Below, piece after piece: positions 5,750 to 13,534 of a DNA stretch of 18,367 nt. Within the stretch, counting starts at the first letter, position 1. Each line of letters starts with the position of its first letter. A program made the position numbers and the translations under genes. The notes beneath the pieces are model-generated. The model did no database searches, had not been told where the DNA came from, and was given only the letters and a program-made list of their open reading frames with translations. This stretch comes from Eubacterium sp. (GTDB taxonomy: Bacteria > Bacillota_A > Clostridia > Lachnospirales > Lachnospiraceae): the NCBI GenBank assembly GCA_023663915.1, contig JAMPGN010000068.1, positions 1-18,367 on the forward strand, read 5' to 3'.

Positions 5750-7097
5750 ATTCTGTTCTTCGTCTTCGTTTTTTCTTTTTTTTGACACGCTTTACTTCCT
5801 CTTCTCTCCGGATGATATAAAGTCCTTCTATAATAAAGAACATCATCAACGACGTTAATATCGAACTGCCGCCATAACTGACAAACGGCAGCGTCACACC
5901 GGTCATCGGTATGAATTTCGTTCCTCCTCCGATCGTCAGAAATACTTGAAAAATATAAGTAACACCCAGCCCGAAGGCAATCAACTGATAAAATTTGTCC
6001 TTCAGTTTGACTGATATATTCATAAACATAATAAAACAACTGATAGCAATCAGGATCATGCACATGGAAAATGCGATACCAAGTTCTTCCGCCACCGCCG
6101 AAAATACGAAATCCGCCTCCACAAACGGAATGGAATCAGGTGTCCCACGAAACAGACCCATCCCGAACCAACCGCCGCTGCTGATTGCAAAAAGGGATTG
6201 TGTGATCTGGTATCCCGCGTCATCAATACAGCTAAAAGGATCCTTCCATGCCTGCACACGCACCTGCACATGCGTAAAAAACTGGTAGGCAAGCATCGCG
6301 GCGCCGCAGCCGCCCGCAGCGCCCAGAAACAGATAGAGCCAGTTTCCTGTAGCAATAAACACCATCATCACGTAGACAATAAAAAAAATCAACGCACTGC
6401 CCAGATCTCTCGATGCCACCAGAATGAGCACGTGGATTCCCGCCAGTACCGCCGTCAGCGCAACATGGAGAAAATCATGGGACTCATACAGTGCACCGGC
6501 AATAAAAAATACAAAAATTATTTTGACAAACTCGGACGGCTGAAAAGTTACTCCGCCGATCGAGTAAGAAATCTTAGAGCCATAAGTCGTTGCCCCTAAG
6601 ATCAATACAATCCCTAAAGCCGCAACTCCCACTACTGCATACACCCATGTAAGGTTTTTCAGGAATTTAAATTTGTGTACAAAATAAGGTATGAGCATGC
6701 CGATGATCATAGAGACCGTCACGATAAAAAACTGTTTGATTGCCCTCTCAAAGGAAAGTCTGCTGAGAATCACAAAACCTATACTCAAAAGCATACACAT
6801 ATTGTTGATAATCAGTCTGTTTCCCCCAGGATAAATCATCCGGAAAAGAACAATCGTTGCAAACAATAATATCTGCTGCAACATATAAAACAAAAGATAC
6901 TCCAATTTACCCGTTTCAAAGCAGATTACCAGAAAGCATGAAAAATGCACCAGAAACATCAATAGATTCTGACGAATATAAATACCGCTCCGGCTCTCCT
7001 CATCCTTAAAACGAAAAACCAGAAAACATTCCAATGTATATAGTGCAATGAACAAAGTAATAAAATACTTTGAAAGTTCGGTAATATATAATTCCAT
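5706..7097 (-). CDS. SEDS peptidoglycan glycosyltransferase (FtsW/RodA/SpoVE family)
   Basis: 463-residue polytopic membrane enzyme that polymerises glycan strands from lipid II. Family signatures are FQPSEF (185-190), SRDLGSAL (229-236), the extracellular loop with the presumed catalytic aspartate (ADFVFSAVAEELG, Asp329) and PFVSYGGSS (404-412). About 100 residues with two to three membrane helices precede the core, so it is longer than a minimal SEDS protein. The C-terminus is a charged tail: nine consecutive Lys/Arg residues, then an acidic run to EETEEE-like residues. Its last 44 bases or more also encode the start of the class B PBP. The start follows the U32 stop by 6 bases with GGAG inside the end of that gene, so translation is probably coupled. 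Division, elongation or spore-cortex role cannot be told apart here, though zapA in the operon favours division. Confidence 0.93.
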   Translation of the reverse strand: MELYITELSKYFITLFIALYTLECFLVFRFKDEESRSGIYIRQNLLMFLVHFSCFLVICFETGKLEYLLFYMLQQILLFATIVLFRMIYPGGNRLIINNMCMLLSIGFVILSRLSFERAIKQFFIVTVSMIIGMLIPYFVHKFKFLKNLTWVYAVVGVAALGIVLILGATTYGSKISYSIGGVTFQPSEFVKIIFVFFIAGALYESHDFLHVALTAVLAGIHVLILVASRDLGSALIFFIVYVMMVFIATGNWLYLFLGAAGGCGAAMLAYQFFTHVQVRVQAWKDPFSCIDDAGYQITQSLFAISSGGWFGMGLFRGTPDSIPFVEADFVFSAVAEELGIAFSMCMILIAISCFIMFMNISVKLKDKFYQLIAFGLGVTYIFQVFLTIGGGTKFIPMTGVTLPFVSYGGSSILTSLMMFFIIEGLYIIRREEEVKRVKKKKKRRRRTEYESVEDEEQETEEE

Positions 7098-7103
7098 AAA
7101 ATA

Positions 7104-9389
7104 TTACTCCACGCCTCTTTTCAAATGCCCTGTCGTATATGCTTCATACGGAAACTTCCCGTCTGTCAATATTTGTCGGCATTCCCCGGCAGATTCCATG
7201 GTAAAATCATAGCGTCGTATGTCCACGCCGGTCTTATGTACTTCACCTGCGTGCAAATGCAGGGAATATGGTACTGAATTATAGATAACATTATAACAAT
7301 GATCGCAGTTTATCTCCACTGGAAAATCTGTCTGGCAGCGGTCTTTTAAGTGCATCTGCGTATATTTATCATGTTCCTGCCGCTTTTTGGTCTTTGTCTG
7401 TCCGCTCCGTGGCAGGTCGCTTCCCGCCGCACAGCGCGCCGCTGTTTTACGGATACAGTTTGCCGTAATCATCATCGGTATCCTGCTGTACACGATCATG
7501 ACCGTGCGCATTCCAATCCTGTCGGCGAACCGTACAAGCCGCCCTGCCTCTTTGCAGTTCAGCTCGTAAGGAAGCGTATATTCCTTACTATATTTTGACC
7601 AAAAACGGATGGACTCTTCGTTAAAAGAATACAATCCCGCGTCGGGGACGATTTCATATCGATCTCCGAACGCATTGGCATAGGACAGCCCTTCATAATT
7701 ACGAACCAGAAATCCTTTGACGGAAGCGTCTGCTGTAACTGCTTCTTTGAGTTTTTGCAAATATACGGCATCTTTCGCACGCAAAACATAGGGAAGCGCC
7801 AGAAAATATTCTATCCTGCCATACTCTTCCATACATGCTATGACCTGTTCATGGGCTTTCAAATACAAGTCACTGTCTATATAGATTCGGCGGCACATAT
7901 GCCCAGCCGCAACTGCAAGCTGTTCATAAGTAGAAATACATATATCATCAACAAACCCGGAGAAGCGTTTTTTGTCCCCGGACAGCCGCTCAATTTCTAT
8001 TTCTTCAACCGGCTTTCGTCGAGCAGACAAACCCTGTCGCATCATGCACTGTTGCTCATATGTCTCAATGCCTTTTCGACGCAGCTCATTTAACGCACTT
8101 ACCGGCATAAACACGTTATCTTCCATCTCGATATCACAGACAGACACGGTCACACAGGAATTTCCTGTCTTTAACATCTGTTTCCTTATATTTTCACTCT
8201 GCAACGGCATTTTTTGTGCTTTTTCCACCATGCCGCCTTGAACCGTAATCTCAATTTCTGTTCCATTATGATTGGCATTCCCAGCATTTACTTTACTTTC
8301 GGACTTTGACGGTAACGGGACTTGTCCCGTAATACGCAGGCATGCAGGTTCGCCCGCCTTCAATCCGATCTTCATCTTTACAGGATGTTTTTCAGGTTCC
8401 CGCAGGTATACCGCCCTGATCTCTTCCAAAAGATGTTTATCACTCCCGACATAACTCGGCTTATGCAAGGTGATCATTTCCCTGCCGTTATGCCGCTCAT
8501 AATATCCTGTCTGAATTTCACTGCGGATATAAAGATTTTGCAATCCCTGCATATCTGCCTTATCCACATGATATGCTTCGATTCCTTTTTCTTCGTACAG
8601 ATCGATGTATTTACGATATATCGCCGTGACTCCGGCAGCATATTCGGGCTTTTTCATACGTCCTTCTATCTTAAAGGAATCAATTCCCGCATCTATGAGT
8701 TTCGGAATGTAGTCTATCGTACACATATCTTTGAGGCTGAGAGGATAGTCCACCCCGTTCATTTTCTCAGATTCCTCATAAACCTGATAAGGAAGACGGC
8801 AGGGCTGCGCACATCTGCCTCTGTTACCGCTTCTTCCGCCAAGCATACTGCTAAACAGGCATTGTCCTGAATAACAGTAACACATTGCCCCATGAATAAA
8901 ACACTCGATCTCCAATCCGGTCTCTTCTTTGATCCTGCGTACTTCCTCAAGCGATAATTCCCTTGCAGGCACGATCCGTTCTACGCCATGCTCCTTCAAA
9001 AAGGAAGCTCCTCCGCTTCCGGTCAGAGTCATCTGTGTGCTGGCATGCAGTGAAAGTTCCTTGAACTGTTCCCTAATATAAGCTAAAACACCTATGTCCT
9101 GTACGATCACGCCGTCAAGTCCCGCCTCATACAACGGCAGCAGATAAGAATATAAGTCTGCAAACTCATCCTCTTTTATTAAAGTATTGACCGTAAGATA
9201 TATTTTCCTTCCCATAAAGTGAGCGATATGGATTGCCCGGCATATTTCCTTTTCACTGAAATTATCTGCATAGGCTCTGGCGCCAAATCTCTCTCCGCCT
9301 AGATAGACCGCATCCGCTCCTGCATTGACAGCGCCTAGAAACGCCTCATAGTTGCCGGCTGGCGCAAGTAATTCTGTTCTTTTATTCAT
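7104..9389 (-). CDS. U32 family peptidase-like protein with DUF3656 region
   Basis: 761-residue protein of the U32 (collagenase-like peptidase) family. The TIM-barrel part starts ELLAPAGNYEAFLGAVNAGADAVYLGG-like (residues about 5-35), and the family signature with clustered cysteines lies at 164-197 (FIHGAMCYCYSGQC, then CAQPC). A second cysteine group at the C-terminus (about 645, 653, 695, 698, followed by YNVIYNS) is also typical of the long form. Members studied in Escherichia coli (RlhA, UbiU, TrhP) modify RNA or quinones and some bind an iron-sulphur cluster, so proteolysis is not certain; the long Clostridia type is often thought to act in rRNA hydroxylation. A basic, polar insert of about 25 residues lies between the C-terminal cysteines. 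The ATG at 9389 was chosen over a TTG at 9398. Confidence 0.9.
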   Translation of the reverse strand: MNKRTELLAPAGNYEAFLGAVNAGADAVYLGGERFGARAYADNFSEKEICRAIHIAHFMGRKIYLTVNTLIKEDEFADLYSYLLPLYEAGLDGVIVQDIGVLAYIREQFKELSLHASTQMTLTGSGGASFLKEHGVERIVPARELSLEEVRRIKEETGLEIECFIHGAMCYCYSGQCLFSSMLGGRSGNRGRCAQPCRLPYQVYEESEKMNGVDYPLSLKDMCTIDYIPKLIDAGIDSFKIEGRMKKPEYAAGVTAIYRKYIDLYEEKGIEAYHVDKADMQGLQNLYIRSEIQTGYYERHNGREMITLHKPSYVGSDKHLLEEIRAVYLREPEKHPVKMKIGLKAGEPACLRITGQVPLPSKSESKVNAGNANHNGTEIEITVQGGMVEKAQKMPLQSENIRKQMLKTGNSCVTVSVCDIEMEDNVFMPVSALNELRRKGIETYEQQCMMRQGLSARRKPVEEIEIERLSGDKKRFSGFVDDICISTYEQLAVAAGHMCRRIYIDSDLYLKAHEQVIACMEEYGRIEYFLALPYVLRAKDAVYLQKLKEAVTADASVKGFLVRNYEGLSYANAFGDRYEIVPDAGLYSFNEESIRFWSKYSKEYTLPYELNCKEAGRLVRFADRIGMRTVMIVYSRIPMMITANCIRKTAARCAAGSDLPRSGQTKTKKRQEHDKYTQMHLKDRCQTDFPVEINCDHCYNVIYNSVPYSLHLHAGEVHKTGVDIRRYDFTMESAGECRQILTDGKFPYEAYTTGHLKRGVE

Positions 9390-9416
9390 GATTAACAATC
9401 TTTCTGAGTCTTACAT

Positions 9417-9447
9417 GAAAAGCCCTGTAGATTTCTCTGACAGGGCT
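9417..9447 (-). terminator. Hairpin between zapA and the U32 gene (possible weak terminator)
   Basis: Eight-base-pair stem AGCCCTGT/ACAGGGCT (9440-9447 with 9421-9428), 11-base loop, then only TTTC on the minus strand. It may attenuate transcription from the zapA promoter into the U32 gene. I see no separate promoter for U32, so readthrough is expected. Confidence 0.5.
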
Positions 9448-9454
9448 ATCGTTC

Positions 9455-9862
9455 TTATTTCTTCAGTTCTTTCAACTCTGTTTCCATACGGACAATTTTC
9501 TTGGCATTTTCATTCGCCTCAGCCTGCAATGTGCGGACATTCTTTTCCGTGTTTTCAAGCTTGATCTGCGAAGCAATCAGTTCGTGCTTTAAGTCATACA
9601 TCTCTTTCTCTTTATTCTGTATTTCTTCTTCCAAAAGACTGATCTGTTTCTTTGCCTTAAAATAATCATCTGCAATATTAAGCTGTAACAGTACATTCTG
9701 TGTATCGAGAGACTGTCTCTTAAAACTGTCAACCTTATTATATTCCGCCACTTTATTATTGATATAAGAAGCTACTTTCTGTAAATATTCTTCACTCTCA
9801 TAGCCGCTTAAGGTAAAAACTTTACCTGCAATAATCACCTCAGTATCTGTTTTCGTTGACAT
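9455..9862 (-). CDS. zapA: Cell division protein ZapA
   Basis: 135-residue protein that binds FtsZ and stabilises the Z ring. The N-terminal ZapA domain (residues about 5-70) shows TEVIIAGKVFTLSGYESEEYLQKVASYIN-type sequence, a conserved V-SYIN-K, and LLQLNIADDYF (about 58-68). It is followed by a long coiled coil (72-135) used for dimer and tetramer formation. The ATG at 9862 has GGAGG 8 bases upstream; a TTG at 9877 in the same frame includes that site and is unlikely. It is driven by a strong promoter at 9920-9948 and begins the cluster U32, SEDS, PBP, Nudix. Confidence 0.92.
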   Translation of the reverse strand: MSTKTDTEVIIAGKVFTLSGYESEEYLQKVASYINNKVAEYNKVDSFKRQSLDTQNVLLQLNIADDYFKAKKQISLLEEEIQNKEKEMYDLKHELIASQIKLENTEKNVRTLQAEANENAKKIVRMETELKELKK

Positions 9863-9919
9863 AGGACGTTCCTCCAATACAAAATATGCCGCCTAATGTA
9901 AATATATAATACAATATCT

Positions 9920-9948
9920 ATTATATATAGCTTATAGTGGAATTTCAA
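9920..9948 (-). promoter_or_regulatory. Promoter of zapA and the division/cell-wall cluster
   Basis: On the minus strand TTGAAA (9943-9948) and a perfect TATAAT (9920-9925) are separated by 17 bases, about 58 bases upstream of the zapA start codon. This is the best sigma-A match in the window. Confidence 0.78.
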
Positions 9949-10033
9949 GACTTTTTATGCAATTTGTCTCCTCAACTTATCAGATAGAACTTTTGATACC
10001 CCTCGAATCTGTTAAGGAAACACCTCATACATG

Positions 10034-10064
10034 ATGTCATAAACCAACAGATTTATGTCATAAA
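10034..10064 (+). repeat. Direct repeat ATGTCATAAA, 21 bases apart
   Basis: Two identical 10-base copies at 10034-10043 and 10055-10064. A start-to-start distance of 21 bases, two DNA helix turns, places them on the same face, as in binding sites for regulator dimers. Function unknown. Confidence 0.55.
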
Positions 10065-10296
10065 AAAATTTGTAAACTAAGCAAAATTGGTAAAAAAATC
10101 GAGCACTCTGACCGATATAAAAAATATATAATGTTACACTTATAGAAACAGGAAACGGATTTCCACATGTGTTCAAGGACAGGACTCTCTATAAGGTCTA
10201 TTTGTGTTCATGATTTTTCATTTATCATCTAACCAATTTTCCTGAACAACAGAACAGAAACCGTCAGTCTGTGATTATATTGTGATTCATCTCGCA

Positions 10297-10345
10297 ATTA
10301 AGCGAATCATGATTAAGCGAAGGTCATAATTGAGCGAAGGTCAAT
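10297..10345 (+). repeat. Three tandem imperfect units with AAGCGAA/GAGCGAA core before the start codon
   Basis: Units at 10297-10311, 10312-10328 and 10329-10345 share ATT(A/G)AGCGAA; the last two share AGCGAAGGTCA. Unit 3 can form a six-base-pair hairpin (AATTGA/TCAATT) with loop GCGAAGG, and unit 2 a weaker one with the same loop. AATCATGATT (10305-10314) is a perfect palindrome across units 1 and 2. They end 23 bases before the ATG. Confidence 0.6.
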
Positions 10346-10348
10346 TTA

Positions 10349-10363
10349 GGAAAGGATAAGGGA
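10349..10363 (+). promoter_or_regulatory. Purine-rich ribosome binding region with three GGA motifs
   Basis: AGG-AAAGGA-TAAGGGA before the ATG at 10369 contains GGA at 10349, 10354 and 10361. The AAGGG nearest the start, about 6 bases from it, is the likely site used. Clustered GGA near a start codon is also what CsrA-type regulators bind, which is speculative here. Confidence 0.5.
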
Positions 10364-10368
10364 TCAGT

Positions 10369-11265
10369 ATGGGCATGATGGTCGGTACAAACAATTCAGA
10401 TGTGATGAGAATCGAATTAAGAAACCGGGATGGTTCTTATGCCGGTACATTAACGGTTTCAAAACCAAGAACAAGAGCCGCGTCTAAGAAAAATACGCGA
10501 AGCGTCTCTATGTCCGGCAAGAAAAAATATAAAAAACTCAACTATAACTTCAAACGCCTCTCGAATCAGATCATGCGGACAAAAACATCGGTAAATGCCA
10601 AACAGCTTACGACCAAGACCAAGTTTCAGATCGCAAATCTGCGCATGAAACTGATCAGCGGCGATTATAACTATATTGAAATCCACAATGCGCTTGTACA
10701 TGCCGAGAAAATAGCCCGCGTTGCCAAAAAGAGGGTTCAACATCTCGAAGAAGAAGAGAGCATCGAAAAAGCAGGGCGCAAGAGCCTAGCGGAACCTGAG
10801 GAGATGGAAGACCAGAATGAGGAAGATGAAATCATAGACACTACGGGCATGACCCAGGAAGAGATAAAGGAGCTCGTTGAGGAACTTCAAGAAGAAATGG
10901 AAAAAATCCAAGACGAACTGGAACAAGCCATGGAAGAGACTGAGGAGAGGATGACTGAATTTGTCCATGCAAGCAATCAGAATATGGATCCTAATGACCT
11001 GGAACTTCTCAAGAAAAAGCATCGAGCCGAAGAACTTCGGGATATCATGAAGGCAGACATAGAATACCTGAAAGCGGTTTTCGACAAGCTCGCCAAGGAC
11101 AAAGAAGAAAGCGCAAACAGCATAGCCGAGAGCGCTGAGGATTCCAATGATTCCTCCGGCAATGTCTACGGCGTATCGTTAGAACTCGGCGGCGTGGATA
11201 TCCCCGTCGAAACCGCCGAAGCCCCGGTGGAAGTTGCCGGCGCCAATGTGGATGTAATGGCGTAA
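10369..11265 (+). CDS. Uncharacterised charged coiled-coil protein
   Basis: 298-residue protein and the only plus-strand gene. I recognise no named domain. Visible layout: a short beta-like N-terminus (MRIELRNRDGSYAGTLTVSK, residues 13-32), a basic Ser/Lys/Arg linker (33-56), a helical section (57-125) with KLNYNFKRLSNQIMRTKTS and HAEKIARVAKKRVQHL, an acidic glutamate-rich coiled coil (about 135-245), and a Ser/Asp/Glu tail ending in a Val/Glu/Ala-rich segment. The middle section resembles, from memory, unnamed proteins in Lachnospiraceae with a YNFK...RTKTS pattern. No signal peptide, membrane helix or catalytic motif. AAGGG 6 bases upstream supports the ATG at 10369. It sits divergently from zapA and convergently with ruvB. 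Role unknown. Confidence 0.85.
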   Translation: MGMMVGTNNSDVMRIELRNRDGSYAGTLTVSKPRTRAASKKNTRSVSMSGKKKYKKLNYNFKRLSNQIMRTKTSVNAKQLTTKTKFQIANLRMKLISGDYNYIEIHNALVHAEKIARVAKKRVQHLEEEESIEKAGRKSLAEPEEMEDQNEEDEIIDTTGMTQEEIKELVEELQEEMEKIQDELEQAMEETEERMTEFVHASNQNMDPNDLELLKKKHRAEELRDIMKADIEYLKAVFDKLAKDKEESANSIAESAEDSNDSSGNVYGVSLELGGVDIPVETAEAPVEVAGANVDVMA

Positions 11266-11348
11266 AATTTAAGCATAGCCCGATCGCGGGATAACTCGCG
11301 TCCCGAACTTGACAAAATAGATTCCTTCTGACTGTTCCGCCAAAAGCA

Positions 11349-12347
11349 TTATGACGGAACTTCAAGCCCTAAATGATGATATGTGCGCTCCGTGACAACT
11401 CTGCCGCGGGGCGTTCTGTTTAGGAAACCGTTTTGAATCAGATACGGTTCGTATACATCTTCGATCGTACCAGAATCTTCACCGATTGCCGCCGCCAATG
11501 TATCTAAGCCTACCGGACCGCCGTTAAACTTATCGATCATCGTACATAAAATATTCCTGTCAATATGATCCAGCCCCATCTTATCCACATCCATCAGATC
11601 AAGAGCCGTGTTTGCGATTTCCCTGGTGATCGCACCATCATATTTCACCTGTGCAAAATCACGGACTCTCTTGAGGATACGGTTCGCAAGACGCGGCGTT
11701 CCCCTGCTTCGTCTGGCAAGTTCCACTGCCCCCTCCTCGTCGATCTTCACACCAAGAATTACCGCCGAATGCTGAATGATTACTTTCAACTCTTCCACGG
11801 AATAAAATTCCAAATGGTGGATTACGCCAAATCTGTCACGCAGCGGCGCTGTCAGAAGTCCGGCTCTGGTCGTCGCGCCGACCAGCGTAAAATGCGGGAG
11901 ATCCAGACGGATAGATCGTGCCGATGCCCCCTTACCAATCATGATATCGATTGCATAATCTTCCATCGCAGGGTACAGTACTTCTTCCACCTGACGATTC
12001 AACCTGTGGATTTCATCTACAAAAAGCAGATCGCCTTCCTGCAGGTTATTTAGGATAGCCGCCATCTCGCCCGGTTTCTCAATCGCCGGTCCGCTGGTCA
12101 CTTTCATATGAACACCCATCTCGTTGGCTATAATTCCGGCAAGAGTTGTCTTGCCGAGTCCGGGCGGTCCGTAGAATAATACATGGTCTAACGCATCGTG
12201 CCGCTGTTTTGCCGCTTCAATATATATCTTGAGATTTTCTTTGACCTTCGATTGACCAATATAGTCATCTAATATCTGAGGACGAAGTGAGCCTTCAATC
12301 TTGATGTCTTCCTCTATTAAATTTGTCTCGATCATTCTGTTGCCCAT
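11349..12347 (-). CDS. ruvB: Holliday junction branch migration DNA helicase RuvB
   Basis: 332-residue AAA+ motor that, as a ring with RuvA, drives branch migration of Holliday junctions in recombination repair. Clear features are the N-terminal LRPQ-LDDYIGQ segment (21-32), Walker A GPPGLGKT (60-67), Walker B with DEIH (111-114), the sensor-1 region GATTRAG, the arginine-finger segment LRDRFG, and the C-terminal winged-helix domain ending TPRGR...YHHLG. Normal length. The ATG at 12347 has AGGG about 10 bases upstream. It lies 43 bases after ruvA in the usual ruvA-ruvB order. The stop codon sits in a small hairpin that lacks a T-tract. Confidence 0.98.
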   Translation of the reverse strand: MGNRMIETNLIEEDIKIEGSLRPQILDDYIGQSKVKENLKIYIEAAKQRHDALDHVLFYGPPGLGKTTLAGIIANEMGVHMKVTSGPAIEKPGEMAAILNNLQEGDLLFVDEIHRLNRQVEEVLYPAMEDYAIDIMIGKGASARSIRLDLPHFTLVGATTRAGLLTAPLRDRFGVIHHLEFYSVEELKVIIQHSAVILGVKIDEEGAVELARRSRGTPRLANRILKRVRDFAQVKYDGAITREIANTALDLMDVDKMGLDHIDRNILCTMIDKFNGGPVGLDTLAAAIGEDSGTIEDVYEPYLIQNGFLNRTPRGRVVTERTYHHLGLEVPS

Positions 12348-12390
12348 ATATGATTATCCCTGTGTATCCATGTTCTCTCGGTATCTATCA

Positions 12391-13014
12391 TCAGAACATA
12401 TATTTTAACGCCGCTTTCAGAATACTCTCTACCGTTGTATCTTCTGCCACTTCCACTTTCTTGACGGCATTCGTGGCATCGGAAGCGGAGTAACCGAGTG
12501 CAACCAATGCCTCGATCGCTTCTTTCTTCATCACATGGTCTGCCCCGGCGCCGGCAGATAATGCCCCGTCAATAGAGGATGCCGGTTCATCAAATCCGCG
12601 CAAGGTATCTTCCAGAGATATCTTATCCCGCAAATCAAGAATAACTCTCTCTGCCGTCTTGTTGCCGACACCAGGAGCTTTGGCAATTGATTTCGCATCA
12701 CCCGCCATAATCGCAAACCGTAAAGCATCCGCATTCATGACAGATAGGATTGCCAATCCGCCTTTGGGTCCGATTCCGTTTACCGTAATCAGTTTCTTAA
12801 AGATTTCCAGATCATCCCTGGTCAGAAATCCATATAAGGAAAAGGTGTCTTCCCTCACAAGCGTGTATGTATAAATCTTGACCTCGCTGCCAAGTCCCGG
12901 TAATAATTCCGCCGTGGTCGTGGATACTTTCACATTATATCCAATATTGCCCACTTCCACAACGATATTATCCTCTGTGATCTCCTCCAAAGTTCCCCTT
13001 AAATAGGCGTACAT
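12391..13014 (-). CDS. ruvA: Holliday junction DNA-binding protein RuvA
   Basis: 207-residue junction-specific DNA-binding subunit of RuvAB. It has the OB-fold N-terminal domain (MYAYLRGTLEEI, GYNVKVS, REDTFSLYGF; residues 1-63), two helix-hairpin-helix motifs (VNGIGPKGGLAIL about 78-90 and APGVGNKTAERV about 113-124), a flexible acidic linker and the C-terminal RuvB-binding domain (EAIEALVALGYSASDA onward). The GPK-G variant in the first hairpin replaces the common GPK-A. GGGAG about 7 bases upstream supports the start. It follows the Gx transporter gene by 28 bases and precedes ruvB, so all are probably one operon. Confidence 0.97.
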   Translation of the reverse strand: MYAYLRGTLEEITEDNIVVEVGNIGYNVKVSTTTAELLPGLGSEVKIYTYTLVREDTFSLYGFLTRDDLEIFKKLITVNGIGPKGGLAILSVMNADALRFAIMAGDAKSIAKAPGVGNKTAERVILDLRDKISLEDTLRGFDEPASSIDGALSAGAGADHVMKKEAIEALVALGYSASDATNAVKKVEVAEDTTVESILKAALKYMF

Positions 13015-13042
13015 AATAATCTCCCGTCTTTATCCGTATAAT

Positions 13043-13534
13043 TCATTCCCACGAGCAGCGTGCCAGATATGGCTCAAGTTCCATTGCCACAATCCCTAAT
13101 ACCGCACCGGTCACTGTCCCCGCCGCGATCAGAAAAGGCATATAATATCCTACATAGAAAGTCTCCACCACAAACATTGCCACAAGGATCTGCCCGATAT
13201 TGTGAAATACGCCGCCAAGGACGCTCACTCCTACCATAGAAAAGCAGCGAAGCCGCCGTCCAAGCAACATTGCCGCAAAGCTAAACAAAGCTCCTGCCAA
13301 GGCATATAATATCGCATACAGGTTACTAAACAGGAAACCCGACAGTATAATGCGGAGCACATTTACCAACAAAGCCTCTTTCGTATTGCCACGGTACAAC
13401 ATAAAGACAACGATCAGATTCGGCAATCCTAATTTTATCCCCGGAATGCCGAAGGAAAAGGGAATCAGCGATTCCACATAGGCGAGAATCAGCGAAAGAG
13501 CCAGAAAAAATCCTAATTCCACCGTTCTTCTCAT
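13043..13534 (-). CDS. Gx transporter family membrane protein (Hpre_diP_synt_I type, EetB-like)
   Basis: 163-residue polytopic membrane protein with about five helices. Signatures are LSLILAYVESLIPF (residues 13-26), PGIKLGLPNLI (31-41), NVLRIILSGF (58-67) and GGVFHNIGQILVA (107-119). The family is often labelled heptaprenyl diphosphate synthase component I, but its fold is that of a small substrate-binding (ECF-S-like) membrane protein. In Listeria an equivalent protein lies in the flavin-based extracellular electron transfer locus together with a NusG-domain-II protein, the same pair as here; that comparison is from memory. Start and upstream stop overlap by one base (TAATG), so translation is coupled. 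Confidence 0.85.
   Translation of the reverse strand: MRRTVELGFFLALSLILAYVESLIPFSFGIPGIKLGLPNLIVVFMLYRGNTKEALLVNVLRIILSGFLFSNLYAILYALAGALFSFAAMLLGRRLRCFSMVGVSVLGGVFHNIGQILVAMFVVETFYVGYYMPFLIAAGTVTGAVLGIVAMELEPYLARCSWE

Larger units (their letters stand above)
9949..10368. other. Leader region of the plus-strand gene
   Basis: About 420 A-T-rich bases without a gene. Seen in it: ATGTCATAAA repeated at 10034 and 10055; a perfect TATAAT at 10127-10132 with no matching -35; a small hairpin GGAAA-CGGA-TTTCC (10151-10164); TGTGTTCA at 10168 and 10203; and three tandem imperfect units directly before the ribosome binding site (10297-10345). The true plus-strand promoter is not settled. One reading is a -10 at 10127; another is a sigma-E-like pair (ATA near 10115 and TTACACT near 10134). 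Confidence 0.5.

Noticed and set aside
7350..8870. Several plus-strand open frames opposite the U32 gene
   Set aside because: All lie inside a well-supported minus-strand gene and show no family features or ribosome binding sites.
11287..11305. Stem CGGGA/TCCCG after the plus-strand gene as a terminator
   Set aside because: Only five base pairs with a nine-base loop and no following T-tract. The gene pair 11265/11349 may end by some other means.
11334..11360. Stem GTTCCG/CGGAAC at the ruvB stop codon
   Set aside because: No T-tract on either strand; the stem could be chance.
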